Shown here piece after piece: positions 10,058-18,917 of a DNA stretch of 64,000 nt. The position numbers were made by a program, and so were the translations under genes. Numbering within the stretch: position 1 is the stretch's first letter; each line of letters opens with the position of its first letter. The notes beneath the pieces are model-generated. The model was not told the DNA's origin and made no database searches. It was given only the letters and a program-made list of their open reading frames with translations. Source of the stretch: Melioribacteraceae bacterium (lineage in GTDB: Bacteria; Bacteroidota; Ignavibacteria; Ignavibacteriales; Melioribacteraceae); assembly GCA_022181065.1 (NCBI GenBank), contig BQMY01000077.1, positions 62,001 to 126,000 on the forward strand, written 5' to 3'.

Positions 10058-12286
10058 ATGCTGCAGCTAAAAAAGTGGGGAGTGCTTTTAGTTTTACTAA
10101 TACTTCCAAACTTGCTTCTTGCCCAGAACTCCGGTAAGATGCGAGGTTTTGTTACAGATGAAAAAAATGGCGAAGCTCTTGCTTATGGTAATGTTTACAT
10201 TGAAGAACTGAAAACAGGCGCGTCCACTGATGAGAACGGATACTTTTTCATCACTTCAATACCCGCCGGTAAAGAGTATACTGTGGTTTTTTCCTATGTT
10301 GGCTATCAATCGAAATCAATTGATGTTTTTGTCGCGCCAAATAAAACGACACAGCTTGATGTTGAGCTTTCATCAGAGGGTGTTGAATTACAGACGATTG
10401 AAAAAATTGGTGAAAAAGTTATTGAGCAGAACGCTACCGATATCGGATTGCAGAGAATTGCCGTTAGACAACTTGAAGCATTACCAAAAGGTGTTGAGAC
10501 GGACGTGTTCCGTTCATTGCAGTTTATTCCCGGTGTTAGATCTACGGGTGACGTTTCGGCAAGATATTACGTTCGTGGGGGCGCAAGTAACGAAAACCTT
10601 GTGATGCTTAATGGTACTACTGTTTATAATCCGTTCCACGCAATGGGTTTGTTCAGTGTCATTGATCCCGATATGATCAATAGCATCGAGTTTTACAAAG
10701 GTGGCTACGGAGCGCAGTTTGGTGAGCGTATGTCATCGGTGCTCAAGATTACATCAAAGGATGGAAATAAATATAATTTTGGAGTCAAGGCAAGCTCTTC
10801 TTATCTGACCGGTAAAGTTCTTCTTGAAGGACCAATCCCGGATGGTTCATTTATACTTACCGCCAGAAAGAGTTACAACAATGATATATTAAGAAAGTTT
10901 TTTAATGAACAAAATGCTCCATTCGATTTCTACGATGGATTTTTCAAGATAAATTATTCAAATCCCGACTTTATTCGCGATGCCAAGTTTGAAGTTTACG
11001 GTTTTTTGAGTTATGATAAACTTGATGAAGATGATCCTTTTAAAGAATCTTTTAACTGGCAGAATAACCTTTTCAGTTTTAAGTGGCTTCAGGTGTATGA
11101 TAGCCCGCTGCTAACTGATTTTGGTATTCACGTAAGTCAGTTTAAGGGGGAAGTTATACCAAATCTTAGTCTGGTATCCCCAAAATCGAATGAAGTTAGC
11201 GATGTTACATTCAAGGGGGATTTTACATATTTGTTTGATTCGAAGGATGAAGTTGGTGTTGGTGTTCATATCAAAACCATTGACACAAAACTTTTTCTCT
11301 TGAACCCAAATGGTTCTCCTGCAGAGATTGAAGACTTTTCGAGCAACATTTCACTCTACGCAAAATATAATTTTTTACGGTATGAAAATTTCGGACTTGA
11401 GTTTGGAAACAGATTCAATCTTATCGGGTTAACTGAAGCAGGCAGTTTCAGGATGGAACCGCGAATCAGCGCAACTTACATGATTTTCCCATTCATGAAA
11501 TTCAAAGCTGCATGGGGTTTATATATTCAGGAAATTACAACTCTTACTGATGAGAATGAAGTTATAAGTCTGTTTGAACCCTGGGTAATTATTCCTGATT
11601 ATCTTAATCCTTCGGTATCACGACACTATACAGCCGGTCTGGAAACCAATCTCGAAAATTTTACCATAAATATTGAAGGTTATTATAAAAGTATTACCGA
11701 CCTTCCGGCATTAAACCAGAATAAAAAGACCGCTGATGACGAGGACCTCGTTTCGGGAAATGGTGAAGCTTATGGCGCCGAGGTTTACGCTAAATATGAT
11801 TTTAATCCTTTTGCGCTTACAACAACATATACACTCAGCTACGCCTATAAGGATATCGAAAATTGGGTTTATTATCCAAGATATGATTCAAGACACGCGT
11901 TCAATGTTATTCTTGAATATAAAATTGGCTGGGGATGGGAAGCCAGCGCATTGTGGACATACAATACAGGTCTTCCATTTACTCCGCTTATCGGGTTTTA
12001 TGATAGAGCCGAGATAGATAATCTTCATAATTATCCCTACATCATAGAATCGTTTTATCCCTACTCATTGCTGGGTGATAAAAATATTGGAAGATTACCC
12101 GACTATCACAGACTTGATCTTAGTGTTTCGAAAAGTTTTGAAATCGGATTTGCTAAATTCAGTCTGGATTTCAGTGTGATAAACGTTTATAACCGAAAGA
12201 ATATATTCTATTTCAAACGTGATTCGGCTGAAAGAGTTAATATGTTGCCATTTTTACCAACCGCTACAATAAAAATCGAAATATGA
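10058..12286 (+). CDS. TonB-dependent outer-membrane receptor with CarboxypepD_reg-like domain
   Basis: 742-residue outer-membrane receptor. Order: signal peptide ending LLLAQ; carboxypeptidase-regulatory-like beta domain (about 27-110; GFVTDEKNGEALAYGNVYIEE wording); plug domain (about 125-235; FRSLQFIPGV, YVRGGASNENLVMLNG, VYNPFHAMG, GGYGAQFGERMSSVL); then a beta-barrel to the C-terminus, ending in a short aromatic/isoleucine-rich strand. Typical of Bacteroidota nutrient or siderophore uptake. Its stop overlaps the next ATG (ATGA), coupling it to the DUF4249 lipoprotein. Ligand unknown. Confidence 0.92.
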   Translation: MLQLKKWGVLLVLLILPNLLLAQNSGKMRGFVTDEKNGEALAYGNVYIEELKTGASTDENGYFFITSIPAGKEYTVVFSYVGYQSKSIDVFVAPNKTTQLDVELSSEGVELQTIEKIGEKVIEQNATDIGLQRIAVRQLEALPKGVETDVFRSLQFIPGVRSTGDVSARYYVRGGASNENLVMLNGTTVYNPFHAMGLFSVIDPDMINSIEFYKGGYGAQFGERMSSVLKITSKDGNKYNFGVKASSSYLTGKVLLEGPIPDGSFILTARKSYNNDILRKFFNEQNAPFDFYDGFFKINYSNPDFIRDAKFEVYGFLSYDKLDEDDPFKESFNWQNNLFSFKWLQVYDSPLLTDFGIHVSQFKGEVIPNLSLVSPKSNEVSDVTFKGDFTYLFDSKDEVGVGVHIKTIDTKLFLLNPNGSPAEIEDFSSNISLYAKYNFLRYENFGLEFGNRFNLIGLTEAGSFRMEPRISATYMIFPFMKFKAAWGLYIQEITTLTDENEVISLFEPWVIIPDYLNPSVSRHYTAGLETNLENFTINIEGYYKSITDLPALNQNKKTADDEDLVSGNGEAYGAEVYAKYDFNPFALTTTYTLSYAYKDIENWVYYPRYDSRHAFNVILEYKIGWGWEASALWTYNTGLPFTPLIGFYDRAEIDNLHNYPYIIESFYPYSLLGDKNIGRLPDYHRLDLSVSKSFEIGFAKFSLDFSVINVYNRKNIFYFKRDSAERVNMLPFLPTATIKIEI

Positions 12287-13242
12287 AAAACTTGATAAAA
12301 ATATTTTCACTATTAGTATTACTTATCGGACTTATCTCGTGTGAAGAAGAATTTAGTCCTAAAAACGAATTTCAGGAAAAATATGTGCTCAGCTGCATAA
12401 TCAGGGCAGATACTACCCAGCAAATCGCGGTAGTAACACGAAGTTATGATGTTCCGGGTTATAACCCGTACTCCAATACTACCGATCCTGCTCTCGATGG
12501 CGCATACATACGAATCTGGTATCAGGATACTGTGTACACACTTACTGATACACTTGTTGACCGTATTGATACTACACGTTACGATACACCTGTAAAAATC
12601 TATAAAATTGATAACTTTCAGCCAGCGCTTGATAGTGAACTTGAGATCGAGGCTCTCCTGAATAATGGCAGAAGATTGCGCGCTTTTACCAGCTTACCTC
12701 AAACTTTCAAGTTTAATTATAATTCTGATTCAAGTATCCCCGGTAATGAGGAAGATGCTGTTACAATTGGCTGGTACACCGCCAGTAATAAAATGATGTA
12801 TCTTCCACAACTGAAAGTTTATTGGTACAGAAAAAGCATTGGCAAGCAGGATATCAGACAACTTGAAATTCCACTCGATTATGTGAATAGCGGTGGAAGT
12901 GAAGTTGAATATTATCCACCGGCAAGTAAAACACTCGGGATTACATACAAGATGGATGTGATCGATAAAGCCTTGCGTGGCATTTCAGAAGGAAATGAAA
13001 ATAAAGAGGACTACTATATTATATTTGCCAGACTTGAAGTAATCGCCATGGATGAGAATCTTGCAAGTTATTACGCGTCAACCTCGGTTGGTGGTGATAA
13101 TTTTTCTGTACGACTGGATGAAGCTGACTTCAGCAACGTTCAGGGCGGGTATGGAATATTTGGCTCCTATATTAAAAAATCGACATCAATTTCACTCGAT
13201 TCCGATTATATCCGCTCATTAGGTTATAAACCGGAATTATAA
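12283..13242 (+). CDS. DUF4249-family lipoprotein
   Basis: 319-residue lipoprotein with lipobox LISC (Cys20) and the family opening EFSPKNEFQEKYVLSCIIRAD, followed by a beta-rich body. DUF4249 proteins in Bacteroidota usually sit next to TonB receptors and are thought to be surface accessory proteins, a role similar to SusD in position though not in sequence. It overlaps the receptor by four bases. The family is recognised; function is inferred from position. Confidence 0.82.
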   Translation: MKNLIKIFSLLVLLIGLISCEEEFSPKNEFQEKYVLSCIIRADTTQQIAVVTRSYDVPGYNPYSNTTDPALDGAYIRIWYQDTVYTLTDTLVDRIDTTRYDTPVKIYKIDNFQPALDSELEIEALLNNGRRLRAFTSLPQTFKFNYNSDSSIPGNEEDAVTIGWYTASNKMMYLPQLKVYWYRKSIGKQDIRQLEIPLDYVNSGGSEVEYYPPASKTLGITYKMDVIDKALRGISEGNENKEDYYIIFARLEVIAMDENLASYYASTSVGGDNFSVRLDEADFSNVQGGYGIFGSYIKKSTSISLDSDYIRSLGYKPEL

Positions 13243-13265
13243 GTTTTACGGAAGAATATTCAGTT

Positions 13266-14744
13266 ATGAAAAAATATATTTTAAGTATCTCCTGGATAAT
13301 TATAGGTCTATTTTTAGCATCATGCGAGCGGGATGTTTCTACATCTCCCGATGTTAGTGAAAAGATAAATAACTCTGTCCTCAAAGTTTCATCAACTCCG
13401 ACCGGTGCCGCAATTTATCTTAACGGTAAAATTAGTGGTAAATATACTCCGGATAGTCTTGTTTGGCTTCAGGATACAACCCACTTCATTACCCTAAAGC
13501 AACCCTTGATAAAGGACACTACCTTTACAGTAAATCTTGGCGAAGATGAACGTTCGGAGATTGAGGTTGATTATTACGCCAACCCTACGATGTACGGCTC
13601 TATAGAATGTATTACTGAACCACCTAACGCGGAAATCTATCTTGACGGTCAGCCGACCGGACTGTTGACTCCTGATACACTGGATGGTCTGTTTCCCGGA
13701 AATTATCAGATTACATACAAGCTCGACATGCATATGGAAGAAAGGCGCGAATTTGAAGTTAGCAGTAGTAATACTGCCGGTGTGACTGTCGCGCTTGAAG
13801 ATACAACAATTTGGGTTACATTTACTGCTCAAAACTCCATGCTGCCGGAAAACTTCATTACCAGTTTGGCTGTTGATCATGATGATAATGTCTGGGTAGC
13901 AACAGCTACACAGGGACTGGCAAAATTTGATGGTAAAAACTGGACTCTTTTCAACACAACAAATTCCAACTTGCCAAGCAACGAACTTACAGCTATGGTT
14001 TGTGATGATTTTGGCAAAATCTGGATGGGAACATCGGCAGGGGTCGCGCGATATGATCAAGGGGCATGGACGATATTAACTCCTCAAAATTCAGGACTAC
14101 CGGATGAGCGTATCACTTGTATGTCGATTGATGTGAGGAGCGGGCAATGGTTCGGTACACAAGCAGGCATTGGTGTCCTCAGAGATACCGGTTGGGCGCA
14201 ATATACCGTTAATAATTCCAATATCGCAGGCGATTATATAACCGCGATTCATACAAATGTTCTCGGTGAGATCTGGATGGGAACGAGCAGAAATGGTCTA
14301 AACAGATATTACGGTGAATGGAAGCCTATCACCAAGTTTTACTGGGTGCCTGCGTATGGTATTCCGGGAACAACCATTTCAGATTTTGCAGCCGAAGAAG
14401 AGACCGGTATAGTATGGGTTGGTTGGTTGCCTGAATCATTCGATGGTGGTGGTCAGGGTGGATTAACAACATATAGTGGTGGGAGATGGAGCAATAATTA
14501 TCCCGGACTACCAAGCAGGTATATAGGCTGTATTTATATCACTGATGAAAATGTAAAATGGATAGGCACAGATAAAGGTCTGGTAAGGTTCACAAATTTT
14601 GCGAACAAGCAAACATTTCGTACTGAATATACCGGTATGAAATCAAACGATGTTCGTGATGTAATTCAGGATAGAAAAGGTAATATCTGGATAGCCACAA
14701 AAGATGGTGGGCTGACTAAATATAAAGGAGAAGCTAACGGCTGA
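13266..14744 (+). CDS. PEGA + beta-propeller lipoprotein, tandem copy 1
   Basis: 492-residue lipoprotein. Order: signal with lipobox LASC (Cys20); two PEGA domains (about 38-110 and 112-185; STPTGAAIYLNGKISGKYTPD and TEPPNAEIYLDGQPTG... wording); then a propeller of about six repeats of the two-component-regulator/Reg_prop type, recurring as NxWVATxxxGLAKFDGxxWT (about 195-490). Such propellers usually form sensor domains, but there is no kinase or membrane anchor here, so it is probably a lipid-anchored periplasmic or surface protein. First of three neighbouring paralogues, 23 bp after the DUF4249 gene. Confidence 0.85.
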   Translation: MKKYILSISWIIIGLFLASCERDVSTSPDVSEKINNSVLKVSSTPTGAAIYLNGKISGKYTPDSLVWLQDTTHFITLKQPLIKDTTFTVNLGEDERSEIEVDYYANPTMYGSIECITEPPNAEIYLDGQPTGLLTPDTLDGLFPGNYQITYKLDMHMEERREFEVSSSNTAGVTVALEDTTIWVTFTAQNSMLPENFITSLAVDHDDNVWVATATQGLAKFDGKNWTLFNTTNSNLPSNELTAMVCDDFGKIWMGTSAGVARYDQGAWTILTPQNSGLPDERITCMSIDVRSGQWFGTQAGIGVLRDTGWAQYTVNNSNIAGDYITAIHTNVLGEIWMGTSRNGLNRYYGEWKPITKFYWVPAYGIPGTTISDFAAEEETGIVWVGWLPESFDGGGQGGLTTYSGGRWSNNYPGLPSRYIGCIYITDENVKWIGTDKGLVRFTNFANKQTFRTEYTGMKSNDVRDVIQDRKGNIWIATKDGGLTKYKGEANG

Positions 14745-14749
14745 TAAAA

Positions 14750-16219
14750 ATGAAGTCGCGTTTTTATTCCATATTGGTTTTGCTCTCTATTGTCTGGGGT
14801 TGTGAAAGAGAAGTTTCTACTTCTCCCGATCTTATTGAAAATCCGGTTAACTCAAAATTATTTATTGATAGTGAACCATCCGGCTCCCTTATTTATCTGA
14901 ACGGAAAAATTACAGGTAAAGAAACTCCGGATACACTTTTCTGGCTGGATGACACGACCCATACCATTACCCTTAGAAGACCATTATACCGCGATACTAC
15001 TTTTTCCATGAGTGGTGTCGCGAACGAAATCAGATCAATTGATGTAAAATATCACGAGAACCCCAAAATGCTGGGGCGTATTCAATGCTCTTCCACGCCG
15101 GATAGCGCGGAAGTGATTTTCAACGGGGTTTCAACAGGTGAATATACTCCACATCTTATAAAAGAATTAATACCTGGTCATTATACAGTTAGCTACGTAA
15201 AATCAGGTTTTCGCTCTGCAGTGTACGATTACGAGGTTTCCAGTGATGAAACGATGGGTAACAACGCTGCACTTGAAGATACAAGCGTTTGGGTTACATA
15301 TAGCTCACATAATTCGGATATGCCGGAAGACGCTGTTTGGTCTGTCGCTATTGATAAAGAGAACACAGTTTGGATAGGTACCGCAACCGCCGGATTGGTC
15401 AGTTATAAAAATGGTGCCTTTAAAACTATTCCACAGTCATATTTTGGAATGGAGGATGTAGCAATCTATAAGATGAGCGTGGATTCCTCAAACAATCTCT
15501 GGATGGGTACTTCGCAAGGTATAGTTCGTTATGACGGTAGTTCATACGATATTTTCACAACAGATAACAGCGGGCTTCCCGGGGATGTAATCAATCATAT
15601 AGCGGCGCATTTCAGTACAAAACTGTGGGTATCCACATCATTCGGGGCGGGTGTTTATGACAATAGTGGCTGGACAGTATATAATACCTCAAACAGTGAG
15701 ATTCCCGGAAACGTAATAAATGTAGTTAACACTAATGTTTTTGGTGAAGTCTGGATAGGATTTTCCAGAAGTGGACTGGCAATCTGGAATGGTTTAAGAT
15801 TTAAACCCATTTCCAATTTTGGATGGGCTTCGGGTCCAACAGCTCAGCCATATCCCGGTAACAGTGTTTATGCTATTGATCAGGAATCGAATGGTATGAC
15901 CTGGGTGGGTTTCTTTCCCGAAGATTTTCCCGGAGGTGGCGCGGGAGGTTTAACATCTTTTGATGGTACCAGATGGTCAAACAACTACAGTGGGCAGATT
16001 TCCCGCGAGATTTATGATATACTCGTTGGACCGGATGATACCAAATATGTTGCCACACCCGGAGGCTTGACAGTCTTTAATAGCTGGGGGGACAGAAGGT
16101 TTTTCAAAACTATAAATTCAGGTCTTTATTCTGATGATATTCGGGATCTGGAATTAGACAGAGATGGTAATCTTTGGCTTGCTACAAGAGGAGGGATTAC
16201 CAAGTACAAAAGGAAGTGA
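14750..16219 (+). CDS. PEGA + beta-propeller lipoprotein, tandem copy 2
   Basis: 489-residue paralogue of copies 1 and 3: lipobox VWGC (Cys18), CEREVSTSPD after the Cys, two PEGA domains with IYLNGKITGKETPDTLFWL and VIFNGVSTGEYTP, and the same propeller with NTVWIGTATAGLVSYKNG and NLWLATRGGITKYK at the C-terminus. It begins five bases after the stop of copy 1; an aaaggag lies about 18 bases upstream, rather far for a ribosome site, so coupled translation is likely. Ligand and role are unknown. Confidence 0.85.
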   Translation: MKSRFYSILVLLSIVWGCEREVSTSPDLIENPVNSKLFIDSEPSGSLIYLNGKITGKETPDTLFWLDDTTHTITLRRPLYRDTTFSMSGVANEIRSIDVKYHENPKMLGRIQCSSTPDSAEVIFNGVSTGEYTPHLIKELIPGHYTVSYVKSGFRSAVYDYEVSSDETMGNNAALEDTSVWVTYSSHNSDMPEDAVWSVAIDKENTVWIGTATAGLVSYKNGAFKTIPQSYFGMEDVAIYKMSVDSSNNLWMGTSQGIVRYDGSSYDIFTTDNSGLPGDVINHIAAHFSTKLWVSTSFGAGVYDNSGWTVYNTSNSEIPGNVINVVNTNVFGEVWIGFSRSGLAIWNGLRFKPISNFGWASGPTAQPYPGNSVYAIDQESNGMTWVGFFPEDFPGGGAGGLTSFDGTRWSNNYSGQISREIYDILVGPDDTKYVATPGGLTVFNSWGDRRFFKTINSGLYSDDIRDLELDRDGNLWLATRGGITKYKRK

Positions 16220-16220
16220 T

Positions 16221-17690
16221 ATGGGCAGGTTTACGCCATATATTATACTGGCTATTCTGCTTTTTTTATATAGTTGTGAAAGAGAAGTTACCCGCTCAAC
16301 AGCCATTGATGTAAAACCAATAAACGGGAAAATATTTATAAACAGTTCTCCTGAAGGTTCTGAAATTTATCTTAATGGTAAAATTCAGGGAAAATATACC
16401 CCCGATTCACTAAACTGGCTTCCCGCTGAAGAAATCCCCATTACTCTGAAAAGACCAAATTACCGGGATACAACCTTTTTAATGCTTCCTAAAGTAGATT
16501 CAGTTGAATCAATATTCGTTGATTATTTTGCCAATCCAATGATGTACGGGCGCATCAAATGTATCACTGAACCTGCTGGTGCCGGCATATTTTTGAATGA
16601 TTCCAATACAAACAGAGTAACACCTGATACCCTTCATAATTTGGTACCGGGTAACTATAACATTCGTTTTGAAAAAGTGGGTCACAGATCAATAAATTTT
16701 GACTACCTTGTAACCAGTAATGAAACCGTAGGAAATTTTTACGCAATGGAAGATACTACCGTTTGGGTAACTTACTCTTCTGATAATTCACCACTCCCCG
16801 ATAACAATATTTTTGCTGTAGAAAATGATAAATATGGAAATATTTGGGTTGCCTCCGAGAATTACGGACTTATAAAATATGACAGGAAAAATTGGGAAAT
16901 ATATACATCGGATGATCATCCTGCTTTAGGATATACCAGCTATTCTCTGGCGGTGGATTCCAATAATGTGTTGTGGGTTGGGTCTTCTCAAGGTCTGTTG
17001 TCTTGTAGAGATGGTAACTTCAGTTATTACAATAGTGAAAATAGTTCTTTGCCGGAGGACCAGGTTTATGATCTGAAAGTGGATGCGCAAAACAGGCTTT
17101 GGGTTTCTACTTACGGTGGAATTGCCAAACTGGATAATGGGAGTATTACGATCTATTCCAAAGAGAACGGGAAGAGTTTCGCCAACTATGTGAACTGTGT
17201 TGAAACACATGGATTCGATATGGTTTGGGCAGGGCATTCAAGAGTTACAATGAGTAACCTTGCTAATGATTATTTTGCTGAAATGCTACCATTGTGGGAA
17301 GAGACGCAGCCGGAAATATTTCTTGGCAGCAGTGTCAATGCAATTGCGGCTGAATCGAATGGTGATCTTTGGATAGGCTTTTATCCTGAATACCGCCCGG
17401 GGGGAGGAATTGGTGGATTGGCATTTAAACGAGATACACTCTGGTATAAAGATTTTACACCGCAGATATCTCGTGAAATTCATGATATTACTATCTCAGG
17501 GTACGGAGAGAAAGTTATCGCAACCTCCGGCGGGTTGGTAGTCTTTACTCAATGGAATGATCGTGAAATATTTACGATAACTAATTCAGGGTTATATTCT
17601 AGTCATATCAGTGATATCTGTATCGATAATCAGGGTATTATCTGGCTGGCAACAGAACATGGAGTAACCAAGTATAAAAGAAAATATTAG
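16221..17690 (+). CDS. PEGA + beta-propeller lipoprotein, tandem copy 3
   Basis: 489-residue paralogue. ATG at 16221 was chosen over an upstream in-frame start because it gives a clean signal with lipobox LYSC (Cys19) followed by EREVTRST, and it has aggaag just upstream, one base after the stop of copy 2. Two PEGA domains (IYLNGKIQGKYTPDSLNWL; IFLNDSNTNRVTPDTL) precede the propeller with NIWVASENYGLIKYDRKNW and the closing IIWLATEHGVTKYKRKY. The gene converges on the patatin gene with a four-base overlap of stops. Confidence 0.85.
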   Translation: MGRFTPYIILAILLFLYSCEREVTRSTAIDVKPINGKIFINSSPEGSEIYLNGKIQGKYTPDSLNWLPAEEIPITLKRPNYRDTTFLMLPKVDSVESIFVDYFANPMMYGRIKCITEPAGAGIFLNDSNTNRVTPDTLHNLVPGNYNIRFEKVGHRSINFDYLVTSNETVGNFYAMEDTTVWVTYSSDNSPLPDNNIFAVENDKYGNIWVASENYGLIKYDRKNWEIYTSDDHPALGYTSYSLAVDSNNVLWVGSSQGLLSCRDGNFSYYNSENSSLPEDQVYDLKVDAQNRLWVSTYGGIAKLDNGSITIYSKENGKSFANYVNCVETHGFDMVWAGHSRVTMSNLANDYFAEMLPLWEETQPEIFLGSSVNAIAAESNGDLWIGFYPEYRPGGGIGGLAFKRDTLWYKDFTPQISREIHDITISGYGEKVIATSGGLVVFTQWNDREIFTITNSGLYSSHISDICIDNQGIIWLATEHGVTKYKRKY

Positions 17691-18511
17691 TAAAGCAGCT
17701 CTCCCAATTTCCTTTTCAGTTCTTCCTTGTAGATCTCGGCCTGTTTAAGTATTGACGGAGCCTTATTAAATTCCAGCATTCTGATATCCGGTATGTCTGC
17801 CCGGATAAGAATATCGGGTTTTTTACTGTTAAGTTTTTCGTTTATTATGGAGTTCTGCATAATCTGAAATGTAGAAAAAAGTACATCCGCCGCGGAGGGA
17901 GTTTGACCATTACCATTATTTTTTTTCGCTGAAACATCGAGGGCTATTGTTATATCGCATTCTTCATGCAGTAAATCAAATGGAAGCGGATTTACCATAC
18001 CGCCATCAACCAGAAGTTTGCTTTTTATTTCAATTGGAGTAAAGAGACCGGGAAGGGAATAACTTGCTCTGACGGGCGAGAGCAGGTCACCAGAATCGAA
18101 TACTACTTCTTCTTTATCCCAATAATTGGTAGCAACAACTTTAGTTTTTATTTTTAACTCTTCAAAAGTTTTTACATCTAAAAAATCAGCATAATATGTC
18201 CCAAACTTTTCTCCCTTTATCATTCCGCCCGAATTAATTGAGGGATCTACAAGTTCGAGGATTTTAAACCAGTCATTCTTTTTATGAAATTCCCAAAATT
18301 TAACATTTTTTGAGAAAATTAAATCGTTCATTGCTTCGATTATTTCTTTGGAAGTTTTGCCGGAAGCATATGCGATACCAAAAATAGCACCGATACTCGT
18401 ACCGCTGATGACCGATGGAGTAATGCCAAGCTCTTCAAGCGCCGAATACATTGTTATATGAGCCAATCCTCTTGCTCCGCCGGCACCAAACGCAACTCCA
18501 ATCCTACTCAT
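17687..18511 (-). CDS. Patatin-like phospholipase (NTE family)
   Basis: 274-residue acyl hydrolase with the complete patatin set: oxyanion GAGGARG at the N-terminus, nucleophile elbow GTSIG (Ser39) and LLVDGGMVNPLP with the catalytic Asp near residue 165. Bacterial NTE-like proteins release fatty acids from phospholipids; no signal peptide is visible, so it is probably cytosolic or peripherally bound. Its start overlaps the end of the small membrane protein gene by eight bases, indicating one transcript. Confidence 0.92.
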   Translation of the reverse strand: MSRIGVAFGAGGARGLAHITMYSALEELGITPSVISGTSIGAIFGIAYASGKTSKEIIEAMNDLIFSKNVKFWEFHKKNDWFKILELVDPSINSGGMIKGEKFGTYYADFLDVKTFEELKIKTKVVATNYWDKEEVVFDSGDLLSPVRASYSLPGLFTPIEIKSKLLVDGGMVNPLPFDLLHEECDITIALDVSAKKNNGNGQTPSAADVLFSTFQIMQNSIINEKLNSKKPDILIRADIPDIRMLEFNKAPSILKQAEIYKEELKRKLGELLY

Positions 18512-18809
18512 TGCTCTCGGATATTTCTTGTGCAGATTCTTTTATTTTTGATTCCTTTTTCTTATCGCTACGATTTTTCAAGATTATCCTGAAATTTAAT
18601 AATAGCAGTATCAAGACAGATAAGTGAAATGCGATGAAAGCTATTCCGCTAATTATAAATAGCATGGAACTAATCCCAAAATCAACATCAATCTTCTCTC
18701 TGAGATCAGTATAGACGAGATAGTCAATGACAATCCATGTTGCGGAGATTATCAGCAGAATTCCGGTGATTATTGAATTAGTCTTAAGTTTATCTAATAG
18801 TTTTTCCAT
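18504..18809 (-). CDS. Small two-helix membrane protein, function unknown
   Basis: 101 residues from the ATG at 18809, chosen because agagg lies just upstream (an in-frame start 33 bases further out has none). Two hydrophobic helices (about residues 12-32 and 47-75) are followed by a highly charged Lys/Glu tail. No family recognised. Translationally coupled to the patatin gene downstream and separated from the citrate cluster by a strong terminator. Confidence 0.65.
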   Translation of the reverse strand: MEKLLDKLKTNSIITGILLIISATWIVIDYLVYTDLREKIDVDFGISSMLFIISGIAFIAFHLSVLILLLLNFRIILKNRSDKKKESKIKESAQEISESNE

Positions 18810-18861
18810 GTGTTCCTCTAATGAATGTACAAACTTAAGCACTCAATGTTTCCGATTCAAT

Positions 18862-18898
18862 AAAAAAGCCTGATCACAACAAATCATGATCAGGCTTT
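18862..18898 (-). terminator. Terminator of the citrate cluster
   Basis: Twelve-bp perfect inverted repeat AAAGCCTGATCA / TGATCAGGCTTT with a ten-base loop. On the minus strand it is followed by a T run, and it lies about 20 bases after the citF stop (18918). Confidence 0.92.
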
Positions 18899-18917
18899 AA
18901 TGAATTGTTTTTGTCTG

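Noticed and set aside
13494-14060. 188-residue open frame on the minus strand
   Set aside because: Lies fully inside the first PEGA-propeller lipoprotein gene; Cys/His-rich composition with no domain, signal or ribosome site. A shadow of the coding strand.
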